DNA from: Diorhabda sublineata | Lineage: Eukaryota; Arthropoda; Insecta; Coleoptera; Chrysomelidae | Assembly (NCBI RefSeq): GCF_026230105.1 | Contig: NC_079479.1 | Location: forward strand, 13,651,734 to 13,715,733 | Direction: 5' to 3' | DNA: 64,000 bases | Shown here: piece by piece, positions 1-9,877 of the stretch | Numbering within the stretch: the first letter of the stretch is position 1 | Layout: every line of letters starts with the position of its first letter | Notes under the pieces: generated by a model | Seen by the model: only the letters and a program-made list of their open reading frames with translations | Databases searched by the model: none | Told to the model about the DNA's origin: nothing | Made by a program: the position numbers and the translations under genes

Positions 1-450
1 TACATACAGTATTTTTTCTACAATCCATTATAAAAATTAAAAAAAAACTCAATTTATTAATAATAAATTATTCTCTAGAGTATAATGAAGTTTATTTTCA
101 CGAGATGAAGTTTACTGCCACGTGATACAAATCACTCAATGAATAATAACTCATTATACGCGATGGAATACTATACTTTATCCACGACTACCGAATATTT
201 TTGTTTTCTTGTTGGAAAATTATTTTCAATATCTTTTTCGAAGAGAAATCTAAAAAAAAACAATAATGTTAACAGATTTGAGTCAAATATATATTGTTTG
301 AAAAAGTACTGTTTTGAAAATTACAGTACGTTCAGAAATACATACGAGGATTGTCCCAGAAGTACTTCACCTTTTATTTTTTTTGCTCTGAGGTAGAGTG
401 GAAGCTCCCCTGTCTTCTATCTCTTTCTTCCTCATCACCACCGTCATGTA
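1..450. other. No recognisable gene
   Basis: AT-rich DNA with short chance ORFs only. I saw no motif that I can name. Confidence 0.5.
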
Positions 451-680
451 TTATGTGATGTTTTGCCAAATTTCTTTGTTGATCACCATGTATTCTACCA
501 TCTCGTTTTCTCTCGGCAGTTTTCCCTTAATCTTCTTTCTTATGGCATTTTTCTCCTGACACCATCTTGTACATTCATACAGGACGTGGACCAGGTCATC
601 ACTTTGATCACACTTGCAGCATAGATCATTATTCGTCTTTTGAATTCTTTTAGTGAAGGTACGTACCCATTGACCCATGA
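451..680 (-). pseudogene. Non-LTR retrotransposon, C-terminal zinc-knuckle piece of reverse transcriptase (R1/jockey type)
   Basis: The minus-strand reading of 75 residues contains CCKC...DDLVHVLYECTRWCQEK followed by a charged helix and ENEMVEYM. This is the pattern C-x2-C-x(n)-H-x4-C with a following W that closes the ORF2 of R1/jockey-like non-LTR elements, where it reads roughly C..CG..DD..HTFFVCPRW..ER. No reverse transcriptase core is visible upstream of it, so this is a truncated, dead fragment. The clade assignment is by pattern memory only. Confidence 0.6.
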
Positions 681-984
681 CCTTACCTACAGATGGTGGT
701 AGTTGCTACAAAATATCACTAATTGGAAAGTATACAAGTTTGAAGACCCCACGTTGTTTAGTATTTGTTTCGAAGCCATTAATAGTGGACGTTTCCATTG
801 AAGCCTCGTTATCCGTATCAAAATATTGGAAAATGTCTAAAAATCTAGCTAAATGACAGTATCCAAATACTAGTTCCAGTGTTTAAAGTCCAGTGTAGCG
901 TTCATCTGACTCGTTAGTGCCTTAAAATATATTTCAAACCTTAGATTAAGACATTTTAGGCCCGGCTCTTGAAGGTAGTATATC

Positions 985-1150
985 AGATAAGTCAAATCAC
1001 TTTTTCCAAAATGAATGATCTTGTGAGAGATTTAAATATTCCTAAAAATGCTCAGAATTAGCAGCTAGACTAAAAGAAAAAGCTGCACTTTCCTCTGTCG
1101 TTGAAATAAGTTTTTATTGTGAAAAAAATATAGAGTTTACGGGGGTATAT
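985..1150 (+). pseudogene. Remnant of a transposon-associated arthropod protein (NDLVRDLN...LAARLKEK)
   Basis: The reading NDLVRDLNIPKNAQ then, after a frame change, LAARLKEKAALSS and SFYCEKN resembles a repeated arthropod protein segment that I recall as (N)DLVRDLNLxKxxAELLGSRLKEKNLL...FYR. At least one frameshift is present and nothing else of the protein remains. A different part of what I believe is the same protein family lies on the minus strand at 9447-9660. Confidence 0.45.
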
Positions 1151-1930
1151 TTCCAAAAAATATTTATATTTATAAAATATTTATAATATATATTTTTATA
1201 TAAAATTATTTTTTGTTCGGATATGAAAAACTAGTTGATGAAAAATGACAAATTTGGGGTCCAATATGAGCTAAAAACTCCAATTTTTTGAAAACTATTT
1301 GGATAATTTTGTTAAAAAATTAGGAGGTGAAAGCAGAAAGAAAATTTGCTGCATCAGGAATTTAGCTTCATGAAAGATCAAGGTTTTAATCAAGTGATTA
1401 ATTTTTCGTAGTAAATACATTTTTTTTCTGTTCTATACCTACAAAACTAAAACTCAAAAACTATTGAATTCAATTTTATTAATGTATTTTTTTATGAGGA
1501 GTCCGCTCTAAACATAAAATTAGGGTCGTAGCATCGAAAAGTTTGAGATCCACAATCCCACATAATTTAAGGACGTCCGTTAACCAAATGTTTTCACATC
1601 GAAACTCGTATTTTGAATAAAAATGAACAAATAGGAAAGTTTGAAATTTGATTTTTGGTACACGACGTGCAGTCAAGTATGAAATGTCTTCATCAACGTC
1701 CCCGAAATTTCGAAACATATTTCATTTCGTGTAAAATCAAAATGCGAATGAGGCGTCTCGGAATGTTAATTACTTAACAACCCTTATCACAACAGACGTC
1801 ACTACCATTTCGAAAGACATTTCCACGGTTAAACATTTTCGCAAAAGACGACATTTCTGCTTTATGATATTATAAAACTTCCTAACGCCCTTTTCTACTG
1901 ATGTTATCACCACATTAAGATGCTACAACT
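1151..1930. other. Intergenic, no gene seen
   Basis: AT-rich DNA upstream of the Toll promoter. No ORF here looks coding and no known repeat was seen. Confidence 0.5.
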
Positions 1931-1976
1931 AATTTCCACCCATCCTTTTATATATCTCTTTGAAAGTGCAAGTAAC

Positions 1977-1987
1977 TCAGGTAAGTA
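1977..1987 (+). promoter_or_regulatory. Perfect 5' splice-donor-like / CAGGTAA motif upstream of Toll
   Basis: The sequence TCAGGTAAGT matches the U1 consensus CAG|GTAAGT exactly and also contains CAGGTAA, one of the TAGteam (Zelda-type) heptamers. It could be the donor of a non-coding upstream exon, a regulatory site or chance. A CACGTG E-box lies a little downstream, near 2002. Confidence 0.25.
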
Positions 1988-2098
1988 AACATATTTCTGT
2001 TCACGTGAAACGGTTACCGGTAGGTGCTGCTTTTGTTCGTAGCGGCGAAATAGAGAACTAAGCGACGCAAGCGCGAGTTTCTTACAATTTTCACTTGG

Positions 2099-2132
2099 TA
2101 TATACCGCAGTCGAAGAGCGAAAGCATTCAGT
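2099..2132 (+). promoter_or_regulatory. Core promoter of the Toll gene: TATA box plus TCAGT initiator
   Basis: TATATA lies at 2099-2104 and the arthropod initiator TCAGT at 2128-2132. The A at 2130 would be +1, which puts the TATA start at -31, the canonical spacing. This predicts a 5' UTR of about 173 nt. I see no good downstream promoter element at +28 to +32. The assignment is from motif and spacing only. A second TATATAT (1949-1955) lies 30 bases before TCAGG at 1977, so an alternative upstream start is possible. Confidence 0.55.
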
Positions 2133-2195
2133 ACAACGTCAACAGTTTAAGAGTGAAGCCACGTTGGTGCGGCGGTCCAATTACAAACTTTTGAA

Positions 2196-2281
2196 ATGTC
2201 GTCGCGGATGTCTCATAACATAATACGTTAAAATCGTTTTCCGATCGAAGTGAAATGAACTTAATAGTGTAAATGAACTAG
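2196..2281 (+). promoter_or_regulatory. Three short upstream ORFs in the Toll 5' leader
   Basis: The leader contains three ATG-initiated minimal ORFs before the Toll start. The first is 2196-2231 (11 codons plus TAA, with a second in-frame ATG at 2208). The second is 2255-2272 (5 codons plus TAA). The third is 2273-2281 (2 codons plus TAG), starting directly after the second one's stop. All end before 2303. Such uORFs commonly reduce or gate translation of the main ORF; that effect here is inferred, not shown. Confidence 0.5.
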
Positions 2282-2302
2282 TTAAAAGAATTTTTTGAAA
2301 CG

Positions 2303-5300
2303 ATGTACCATCTATTAGCAGTGTTAATTTTCGTTATTCACGGAGGTGGTGGTTCTCGTTTCGACGGTCCCGAACAATGTTCCTGGTTACCGGATAATTC
2401 GGATACGTCTTCGTCGAAATTATCGGTTACGTGTAAAGTACGAACTTTAGAAGAAGGGGCTAATATAACAGCCCTACCGACGGAAGTTACTTCAAGATTG
2501 AAAATCCATTGCAACGACGTTTTGTTTTTCGAAAGTTTCCTACCATCAGCTGGTTTACATCGACTTCACGAACTGGAAGAATTGAAAATTAACAATTGTA
2601 AAATTTTAACTGTACCACCAAATTCTTTTCAAGGGTTATATAACGTGAAAAAACTTTCTATAAATACTTTTAACGCCGATTGGGGTCCTACGAAGACGTT
2701 AGATTTAACCACGTACAGTTTAGAAGGACTTAAAGAATTACAAGTATTGGATTTAGCTGATAATAATTTGAGGGCTCTACCTGACGGTATTTTTTGCTCT
2801 TTAACGAATCTTCAAACTTTAAATTTAACTAGAAATCGAATCAGAAATCCTGAAAGAATCGGCATAAACGTACCAGAATGCAGTAACAGTGAATTACAAA
2901 ACTTGGATCTATCATTTAACGATTTGAGAATCATAAATGAAGAAACTGGTTTCTCAAGATTAAGAAGACTTCAACATCTTTATCTACAAAATAATAATAT
3001 AACAGAATTATCCGGTGAATCTTTAGCAGGTGTGGTATCGTTGAAAATATTAAATTTGAACAATAATAAAATTGGTACTTTATCAGAAGGTTTATTCGCT
3101 GGTACACCTGAATTAAAAGAAATCCATATACAAAATAATCTGTTATATTCTCTAGCTAAAGGAATATTTCATAGATTAGAACAATTATTGGTGTTAAATC
3201 TATCCGGAAATCAATTAACTAGTAATCATATAGACGCTGGAACTTTCACTGGACTAATTCGTCTTATTATACTGAATTTATCTCATAACGCTTTAACCCG
3301 CATCGATGGAAGAACTTTTAAAGATTTATTCTTTTTACAAATATTAGATTTGAGAAACAACTCCATAGGATTTATTGAAGATAACGCTTTTTTACCACTC
3401 TACAATCTACACACTTTAAATTTAGCAGAAAACAGATTAAACACCATCGGTTTACAATTATTCAACGGACTTTTCGTTCTCAGTAAACTCACTCTCAACA
3501 ACAATCTTATCGTGAATATAGATTCCAGCGCTTTTTTGAATTGTTCGGCTTTAAAAGAGCTCGATTTGAGTTCGAACGCGCTATCAGAAGTGCCGGACGC
3601 TATTCAAGATTTGTCTTTTCTAAAAACTTTAGATTTGGGCGAAAACCAAATATCCCATTTCAAAAATGGTTCGTTCAAAAATTTAAATCAATTAACCGGT
3701 TTGCGTATGATCGATAATAACGTCGGGAATTTAACGAGAGGTATGTTTTGGGACCTACCTAATTTACAAGTGCTCAATCTCGCTAGGAATAAAATTCAAA
3801 ATATCGAAAGGGGTACTTTCGATAGGAACACTCAAATCGAAGCTATACGTTTGGACGAAAATTTTCTAACGGATATAAACGGCGTGTTCGCGACTTTAGC
3901 TAGTTTATTGTGGTTGAATTTATCGGAAAATCATTTGGTGTGGTTCGATTACGCGTTTATACCAAGTAATTTAAAGTGGTTGGACATACACGGTAATTTC
4001 GTCGAACATCTCGCTAATTATTACAAGATACAAGACGAAATTAGAGTGAAAACATTAGACGCTAGTCATAATCGTATAACGGATATTACTCCGATGTCAA
4101 TTCCGAATAGTATAGAACTTTTATTTATAAATAATAATTTTATAAAATCCGTACAACCGAATACTTTTTTGGATAAAATTAATTTGGCTCGCGTCGATAT
4201 GTACGCCAACGATTTAGTTAATTTGGATTTGAACGCTTTACGTATACCCCACGTACATTCGAATCGATCTTTACCGGAGATTTATTTGGGCGGTAATCCT
4301 TTTCATTGCGATTGCACGATGGAATGGCTTCAACTCATCAACAACATGTCAGCTTCCAGGCAGTATCCACGCGTGATGGATTTGGAAAATATCGTATGTA
4401 AAATGACGCATTCCAGAGGTATGACCCATATGCCTTTAAATCAAGCCAAACAAAACGATTTTCTTTGTACTTACGAAACGCATTGTTTCGCTTTATGTCA
4501 TTGCTGTGATTTCGACGCTTGTGATTGCGAAATGACCTGCCCGAATAACTGTACTTGTTATCACGATCAAACTTGGAATAACAACGTGGTGGATTGTTCG
4601 GGGCGGTACGCCGACGAAGTTCCCCAAAAAATACCGATGGACGTTACGGAATTATATTTGGACGGTAATAATATTAGGGAATTGCAAAATCACGTGTTTA
4701 TCGGTAGGAAAAATATGCGGGTTCTTTTCGTTAATAATAGCGCGGTGGAAACTATACAGAATAGTACTTTTAACGGTTTGCAATTTTTACAAATTTTGCA
4801 TTTGGAAGATAATAAAATTGTCGAATTGAAAGGTTACGAATTCGAGCAATTGTCGCATTTGAAAGAACTTTATTTACAAAATAATCGAATATCGGTTATA
4901 GGTAATAATACTTTGGAACCTTTAACTTCTTTGGATGTTCTTCGTTTGGACGGTAATAAATTAGTGACGTTTCCGGTGTGGCAGTTATCAGCAAATTCTC
5001 GTTTATCTGTTATCATGTTAAGTAACAATCAGTGGTCTTGTAGGTGTAAATTTTTACAAGGACTTACCGCGTGGGTGGCGGATAACGCTGTTAAAATCGT
5101 CGATAGTGCAGATATGATGTGTTATAACCCGGATTCGAAACCGCCGCAACGCCGCGAACTCGATTTTAACAGTACCGCGTGTAGTGATTTTTACGCCGGT
5201 AGTTCTGTAATCGATAGTATGCTGGTATCGGATTATTGGCCGATGGTCGTTGTGACTTTATGCGTCGTGATTTTTCTACTACTAGCTCTAGTGTTATGGT

Positions 5301-6235
5301 TCATATTCCGAGATTCCGTGCGAGTATGGTTATATTCGAGATACGGGGTGAGATTGTGCAGTTTCCGCGCCACCGCCGCCAAACAGTACGAAGACAGAGA
5401 TAAATTATATGACGGCTTCGTGTGCTACAGTCCCAAAGACGAAGAATGGGTAGTTCAAGCTCTAGCCGCGGAATTAGAGCCGAAATTTCAATTGTGTTTA
5501 CATTATAGAGATTTACCGCATACCGCGTATATACAACACGCCGCCCCCGCGGTTCTAGAAGCGGCAGAAGCGAGTCGAAGAGTGATAGTAGTTTTAACGC
5601 GAAATTTTTTACAGACCGAATGGTCTCGATTCGAATTACGTCAAGCCCTACACGAAGCTCTCAAAGGGCGAGTATTTAAATTAGTGTTATTAGAAGAAGG
5701 TCCGCTTCCAGAAGCCGAACTCGATCCGGAGTTGCGACTTTATTTGAAAACCTCAGAAAGGATAAGGTGGGGGGAAAAACGATTTTGGGAAAAATTGAGG
5801 TACGCTATGCCTTCAGTCGAACCCAGAGGAAAAATAAACGCTAATTATAGGAGGAATATAAATAATTATACCATCGATTCGAGAGTAGTGGCTAACGGTG
5901 CACACCACACTCATCATACTTACCCCGAGAAAATACGAACTCAGGGTCCACCGAGTCCCGGTATGCAAATGTTACCTCCCTCGTATTCTACAGCGGTGCC
6001 GCAAGAGGGCGACGACGCTAATTATTCTTCGGCGACGACGGCCACTCCGTCACCGAGGCCGATGCGGAGAGCCCAAGAACCTAGGCCGATATCGGATCAT
6101 ATTTATTCTAGTATAGATTCCGATTACAGCACTTTGGAAAGGGGGGGTTCCGGTAGACGGGGCCCCCCGTGGAGACCACAACACGTGATGATGCAAGCGG
6201 GAATAAACAATGGAGGCCAGGCCTATCTTGTGTGA
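2303..6235 (+). CDS. Toll-7: Toll-like receptor of the Toll-7 / 18-wheeler (Toll-2) class, complete, single exon
   Basis: Single-pass plasma-membrane receptor of 1310 residues, the usual size of insect long Tolls. Residues 1 to about 17 form a hydrophobic signal peptide. Roughly 20 leucine-rich repeats run from about 90 to 650. A Cys-rich C-flank starts at NPFHCDC (665-671), followed by the tight cluster CHCCDFDACDC (732-742) and an N-flank cysteine set ending near 752. About five more repeats lie before a second C-flank (WSCRC 911-915, closing Cys near 960). The membrane segment is about 980-1002. The TIR domain is about 1033-1170, with box 1 YDGFVCYS (1036-1043), box 2 RDLPHT (1069-1074) and box 3 FWEKL (1161-1165). 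The 140-residue tail carries NYSSATTATPSPRP (from 1240), YSSIDSDYSTL (from 1268) and a terminal QAYLV, which I recall from Drosophila Toll-7/18w; this supports the class, but Toll-7 versus 18w is not settled. Known family roles are cell intercalation, adhesion and immunity. The start is chosen for the signal peptide and a favourable A at -3. No intron interrupts the CDS. Confidence 0.95.
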   Translation: MYHLLAVLIFVIHGGGGSRFDGPEQCSWLPDNSDTSSSKLSVTCKVRTLEEGANITALPTEVTSRLKIHCNDVLFFESFLPSAGLHRLHELEELKINNCKILTVPPNSFQGLYNVKKLSINTFNADWGPTKTLDLTTYSLEGLKELQVLDLADNNLRALPDGIFCSLTNLQTLNLTRNRIRNPERIGINVPECSNSELQNLDLSFNDLRIINEETGFSRLRRLQHLYLQNNNITELSGESLAGVVSLKILNLNNNKIGTLSEGLFAGTPELKEIHIQNNLLYSLAKGIFHRLEQLLVLNLSGNQLTSNHIDAGTFTGLIRLIILNLSHNALTRIDGRTFKDLFFLQILDLRNNSIGFIEDNAFLPLYNLHTLNLAENRLNTIGLQLFNGLFVLSKLTLNNNLIVNIDSSAFLNCSALKELDLSSNALSEVPDAIQDLSFLKTLDLGENQISHFKNGSFKNLNQLTGLRMIDNNVGNLTRGMFWDLPNLQVLNLARNKIQNIERGTFDRNTQIEAIRLDENFLTDINGVFATLASLLWLNLSENHLVWFDYAFIPSNLKWLDIHGNFVEHLANYYKIQDEIRVKTLDASHNRITDITPMSIPNSIELLFINNNFIKSVQPNTFLDKINLARVDMYANDLVNLDLNALRIPHVHSNRSLPEIYLGGNPFHCDCTMEWLQLINNMSASRQYPRVMDLENIVCKMTHSRGMTHMPLNQAKQNDFLCTYETHCFALCHCCDFDACDCEMTCPNNCTCYHDQTWNNNVVDCSGRYADEVPQKIPMDVTELYLDGNNIRELQNHVFIGRKNMRVLFVNNSAVETIQNSTFNGLQFLQILHLEDNKIVELKGYEFEQLSHLKELYLQNNRISVIGNNTLEPLTSLDVLRLDGNKLVTFPVWQLSANSRLSVIMLSNNQWSCRCKFLQGLTAWVADNAVKIVDSADMMCYNPDSKPPQRRELDFNSTACSDFYAGSSVIDSMLVSDYWPMVVVTLCVVIFLLLALVLWFIFRDSVRVWLYSRYGVRLCSFRATAAKQYEDRDKLYDGFVCYSPKDEEWVVQALAAELEPKFQLCLHYRDLPHTAYIQHAAPAVLEAAEASRRVIVVLTRNFLQTEWSRFELRQALHEALKGRVFKLVLLEEGPLPEAELDPELRLYLKTSERIRWGEKRFWEKLRYAMPSVEPRGKINANYRRNINNYTIDSRVVANGAHHTHHTYPEKIRTQGPPSPGMQMLPPSYSTAVPQEGDDANYSSATTATPSPRPMRRAQEPRPISDHIYSSIDSDYSTLERGGSGRRGPPWRPQHVMMQAGINNGGQAYLV

Positions 6236-6465
6236 TAACTTTATATGACTGATTAGGTATATATATAAATATATATACATAAACATATTTAACAATTTAC
6301 TACTCAAAGACTTTATATTTCAAAATTGAAATTGTGTAATTATTAATTATTTGTACCTATTATTTTTGTACATTACTGTATATAGATATATTTATTTTGT
6401 TTTTATTGATTTTTTTGTATTATTATGTGTATATTTTTTACGAATTGCAAACAAACGAATTATAT

Positions 6466-6471
6466 AATAAA
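6466..6471 (+). terminator. Poly(A) signal AATAAA of the Toll gene
   Basis: A canonical AATAAA lies 230 bases after the Toll stop codon, in very AT-rich DNA with TGTA-containing stretches between. It is the first perfect AATAAA that I noticed downstream. Cleavage would be expected about 15-25 bases later, just before the tandem duplication that starts near 6530. Confidence 0.6.
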
Positions 6472-6527
6472 TACGATGTCAAATAATATAATTATTAAGT
6501 CGCCTTATAATTTCAACTTTCCAGATT

Positions 6528-7340
6528 GATTCTCATATTTATCAAAACGATTTATTCGAAATTTTGAAACTAATACATGAAACTCGAATATATTTCAAAC
6601 TAAATGTGCTTCAAATTGGTGTTTAAAAAAATTTTTAGTTTGATAGTGGAACTCGAACCAGAAAAAATCAACAGGTAAATATTCTTTGAATTATCTCATC
6701 TGCTAGTTAAATTAAATTGAAAATAAAAACATTTCTAAAACCATGTTTGGTGTATTTTGCTTCAAATAAATAATCAATTGTTCGTTCAAAATTCGCTTCA
6801 TTGAATAGATGGCGTTCAATACTTCATTTCAAATGAATATATTATCACTTCAAATTCAATACATATTAATTTTGTAATTCAATAAACAAATGATTTTTTG
6901 TTTAATTTTCATATTTATCATAGAGATTTTTTCGAAATTTTGAAACTAATACGTGAAACTCGAATATATTTCAAACTAAATGTGCTTTAAATTGGTGTTT
7001 AAAAAAATTATTAGTTTGATAGTGGAAATCGAACCAGAGAGAATTAACAGGTAAATAATCTTTTAATTATCTCGTTTGCTAGCAGAATTAAATTGAAACA
7101 AAAAATTCTTAAGCCATGTTTGGTGTGTTTTGCTTCCAATAAACAATAATTAATTTGGGGTACGATTTTCCTAAATTTAATAGCGGATTTAGCCAAAATA
7201 AATCAAAAATCTTTTTCGAGATATCGATACTTAAAGTTATAATCAATTGTTAGTTCAAAATTCTCTTCATTGAATAAATGGCGTTCAATACTTCGTTTCA
7301 AATTAATATTTTATCACGTCAAAGTCAATTTTAATGTTAT
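6528..7340. repeat. Two-copy tandem duplication downstream of Toll
   Basis: Copy 1 (about 6528-6860) and copy 2 (about 6908-7335) share long runs, for example TGAAACTAATACRTGAAACTC, CAAACTAAATGTGCTT and ATGGCGTTCAATACTTC. Copy 2 holds about 90 extra bases (about 7148-7240) between the TTGCTTC..AATAAA and AATCAATTGTT blocks. The insert contains the palindromic string GAGATATCGATAC, also found in inverse form near 8170. No coding potential is seen. The function is unknown. Confidence 0.8.
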
Positions 7341-7344
7341 TTTT

Positions 7345-9010
7345 ATATTATTTACCCCGATTTTTATATCAAAATGAGCAATTTTTGATAACTTTCATCA
7401 CTCTTTGATGAATATAACCCAACATACGATAAATAAATAAATAATTTTATGTTTTTCATAAAGAATTGTCGATTGTTATTCATATTTATATAATAAAAAA
7501 AAATATTTGATGATAGTTTGTAAAAAAAATTCCCTAGCAATTATTTTTGCATCATTTATCCTATTTTTAACGACAAAATCAACCGAGTAAGAAAAATGAC
7601 TTTAAAAATTGTTCCAAATCTACCCTCTCCGAAATTATCGGCCCCCAATCTCCCCTTTCCAAACTCACCCTTTCCTTTCGGCCTGTGACTTTTTAGTAGA
7701 CCATGATCCGGTTCCAGGGGGCGAAGCCCCCCATAGGAAAAAAATATTAATAAAACTGAAATAATCCTCACGAACTCTTTACACTCAAAGTGCACCACGA
7801 GATATTAAAAGACATCCTCAATTTTGTAATCAGGATCGATTGTCTATCTATATCATCATAATCTAATCGCGGTTTTTTGCCGGAGGACGATATTTTTCCT
7901 CTTGAGATGATGTAAATGAAGGAGGATAAATTTCTTTAATTGTTAAACTTTCTTTCAAGCTTCCTTTCACTACTCCCGAATATACTAATTTAAAATCAAG
8001 GAGGAACTGCATGATTTGGTTAGGTTAGTAAAGTAAGTGAGTGGAAATAATTTTAAAAAACACATTCAGAATAAAACAATTAACAAATTTGTTACAATTT
8101 ATCACGATTTATTACATATTTTACTTGATATATATAAATAATGAATAAAAATAAATTTTTCCAACTTCAAGTATCGATATCTCGAAAACAAAGCGAGATA
8201 TCGAAAAATTTTTATCCTCATTTTCGACTTATTTAGATGTCAATAATCCTAGTTATTAGGTACATAGATTTTCGAAGTTAAAAAATCTTCTATAAAGTAA
8301 ATTGTCATAATGCCATGCCAATTGATAGTTGTCAATATTTTTTTCTTAATTTCGTAAAAACTGTGAAATGATTCTGTTACGAAAAAGAAAAGTGGATATT
8401 ATCCAAAAGCGCAAATTGATTGCTTGATATTTCTCATAATTAATTTATTTTCTTTTTTAAAATAACGTTGACGATTTTCCATGTTTTCCAAACAAAAAAG
8501 AAAGTGAAAAGCATTGTGTTAGCAATATTGTTTTCGCGCAATAAAGTGTTTCCTGAATTGGAGACATTTTTTCAATGGAATTTCCGACGAGAAACGTGCG
8601 GGAAAAATTGATATCAACGGTTTTGTTTTGACAGCTCCCGGAAAGGAGGAAAGTGTGTATAGTGCCTCTAATGGGAATGAAGTATTGAAGTAGTAGCTTG
8701 CTCGGATGACATAATAGAAAGCTCTGTGATGTTTTTTCATTTCTTGAAAATGAAAAAAACAAACTAGTGAAAGCTTCGTTTTAATCACTTGTCCCATTTT
8801 CTACTTATTTGACTGAGACCAGAAGAAGAGTCGACTACTGGGTCATTCAACATCCCAGATTGTAATTTCGTGAAATATAATTATCAAAAATGAAAAAAAT
8901 TCAATAGAAAATTGATTTTTTTATTGTCTCTAATAATTTTCCCACCATTTCCATATAAACATCAAATTTGAAGTACGAGTATGAATAAATATGATTTTCC
9001 TCACTAGAAA
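7345..9010. other. Intergenic; hairpin GGGGGC-GAA-GCCCCC, otherwise unrecognised
   Basis: Mostly AT-rich. A perfect 6-bp GC stem with a GAA loop lies at about 7717-7731. CGATATCTCG-type short palindromes occur near 8170-8205. Two overlapping minus-strand ORFs (8457-8797) may be further debris of the protein remnant at 9447-9660, but I could not support that. Confidence 0.4.
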
Positions 9011-9014
9011 CTGT

Positions 9015-9160
9015 AAAATTTGAGCAATATACGACGAATATTTGAGTCATTTTTTAAAATCCGGGAACAGAAACTAATCCCAGGGGGCTAAATCTGGCGA
9101 ATAGGGTTCATGAAGTAGCAATCCAAACTTAAATTCATTCGATTCATCAAGACAATACAT
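9015..9160 (-). pseudogene. mariner transposase remnant (catalytic third-Asp region), minus strand
   Basis: The minus-strand reading gives NEFKFGLLLHEPYSPDLAPWD, then a stop, then FLFPDFKK. This is the signature around the last catalytic aspartate of mariner transposases (HPPYSPDLAPxDxxLF). Internal stops show that it is dead. It lies head-to-head with the plus-strand copy that begins near 9190. Confidence 0.75.
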
Positions 9161-9189
9161 TAACTCGGACATCGGTTATTGTAGAGGCT

Positions 9190-9440
9190 AAAATTGATCA
9201 ATGTAAGTTTGAAGCTACCTCAAGCTCCCTATTCGCAAGATTTATCACTCTGGGATTATTTTCTCCTCCCAGAATTGAGAAAATGGTTCGGTGGTGAAAG
9301 ATTTTTCAAATTAATCACTATTTTGTAGAACTTAACGTTTTAAAAAGGAAATCGAACTTATTGAACATCGTTCGGAAAAGTATTTGGAGCTGAAATGATA
9401 TTACGCTAAAAAATAAATGTTTTTTTCCATTTTTTCTTTC
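9190..9440 (+). pseudogene. mariner transposase remnant, plus strand, head-to-head with its neighbour
   Basis: The readings AKIDQCKFE and APYSQDLSLWDYFLLPEL, then RKWFGGERFF, match the C-terminal third of a mariner transposase. A decayed tail continues to about 9440. There are frameshifts and stops. Both this copy and the minus-strand copy start at almost the same internal protein position (the ..NELKFELLPH segment), so the pair forms a rough inverted repeat centred near 9170-9180. Confidence 0.75.
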
Positions 9441-9446
9441 TCCTGA

Positions 9447-9660
9447 TTACCACTCGAGTAAAACTATTCTACAGCTTTCGCAAAACATACGAGGCGTCCA
9501 CTTTTTATCTCGATTTGTAGCAGGAAATGCAAAATAATGGAGATATCTACTTTTTAATGAATATACAATGTGTCTCGTAGTTTTTGAAAATATAAACTCT
9601 CCACAAACATAATAAAAACGATCAGAACTTTCTACTTGACATTTAAAATTGATCCGTAAC
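9447..9660 (-). pseudogene. Cys-rich N-terminal domain of a transposon-associated arthropod protein
   Basis: The minus-strand ORF (open from 9791 to 9447) reads FKCQVESSDRFYYVCGEF, then a helix-like segment, then DKKWTPRMFCESCRIVLLEW. I recall a family in many arthropods with C...FCYVCGxxT...W.PH.VC.xCV..L..W, found in many copies and therefore probably mobile. The reading ends close to the 3' end of the mariner remnant, which may have inserted here. The role is unknown. Confidence 0.5.
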
Positions 9661-9877
9661 AAGGTAATTGTCATTTGAAGCGAACGATTCACTCTCATAC
9701 ACAACAAACAAACAAATAAGTTCAGATTTGAATCAAAATCCAATGTAACTAAATAATTTTGTGAAATGTTGTGATTAAACAGAAATTTCAATGCCTATTT
9801 TGAAATTATAATAATCTAATCATATCCGTACCTAGTAAAGGTACTGCTAGTTAGTGCTACGCTCGTTATTAACAGGG

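Noticed and set aside
5898..6307. ORFs overlapping the end of the Toll gene on both strands
   Set aside because: They lie in other frames of the conserved Toll tail and 3' UTR and have no features of their own.
7717..7731. GGGGGC-GAA-GCCCCC hairpin as a Helitron 3' end or terminator
   Set aside because: No CTRR end or Helitron protein is nearby, and bacterial-type terminators are not expected in an insect genome.
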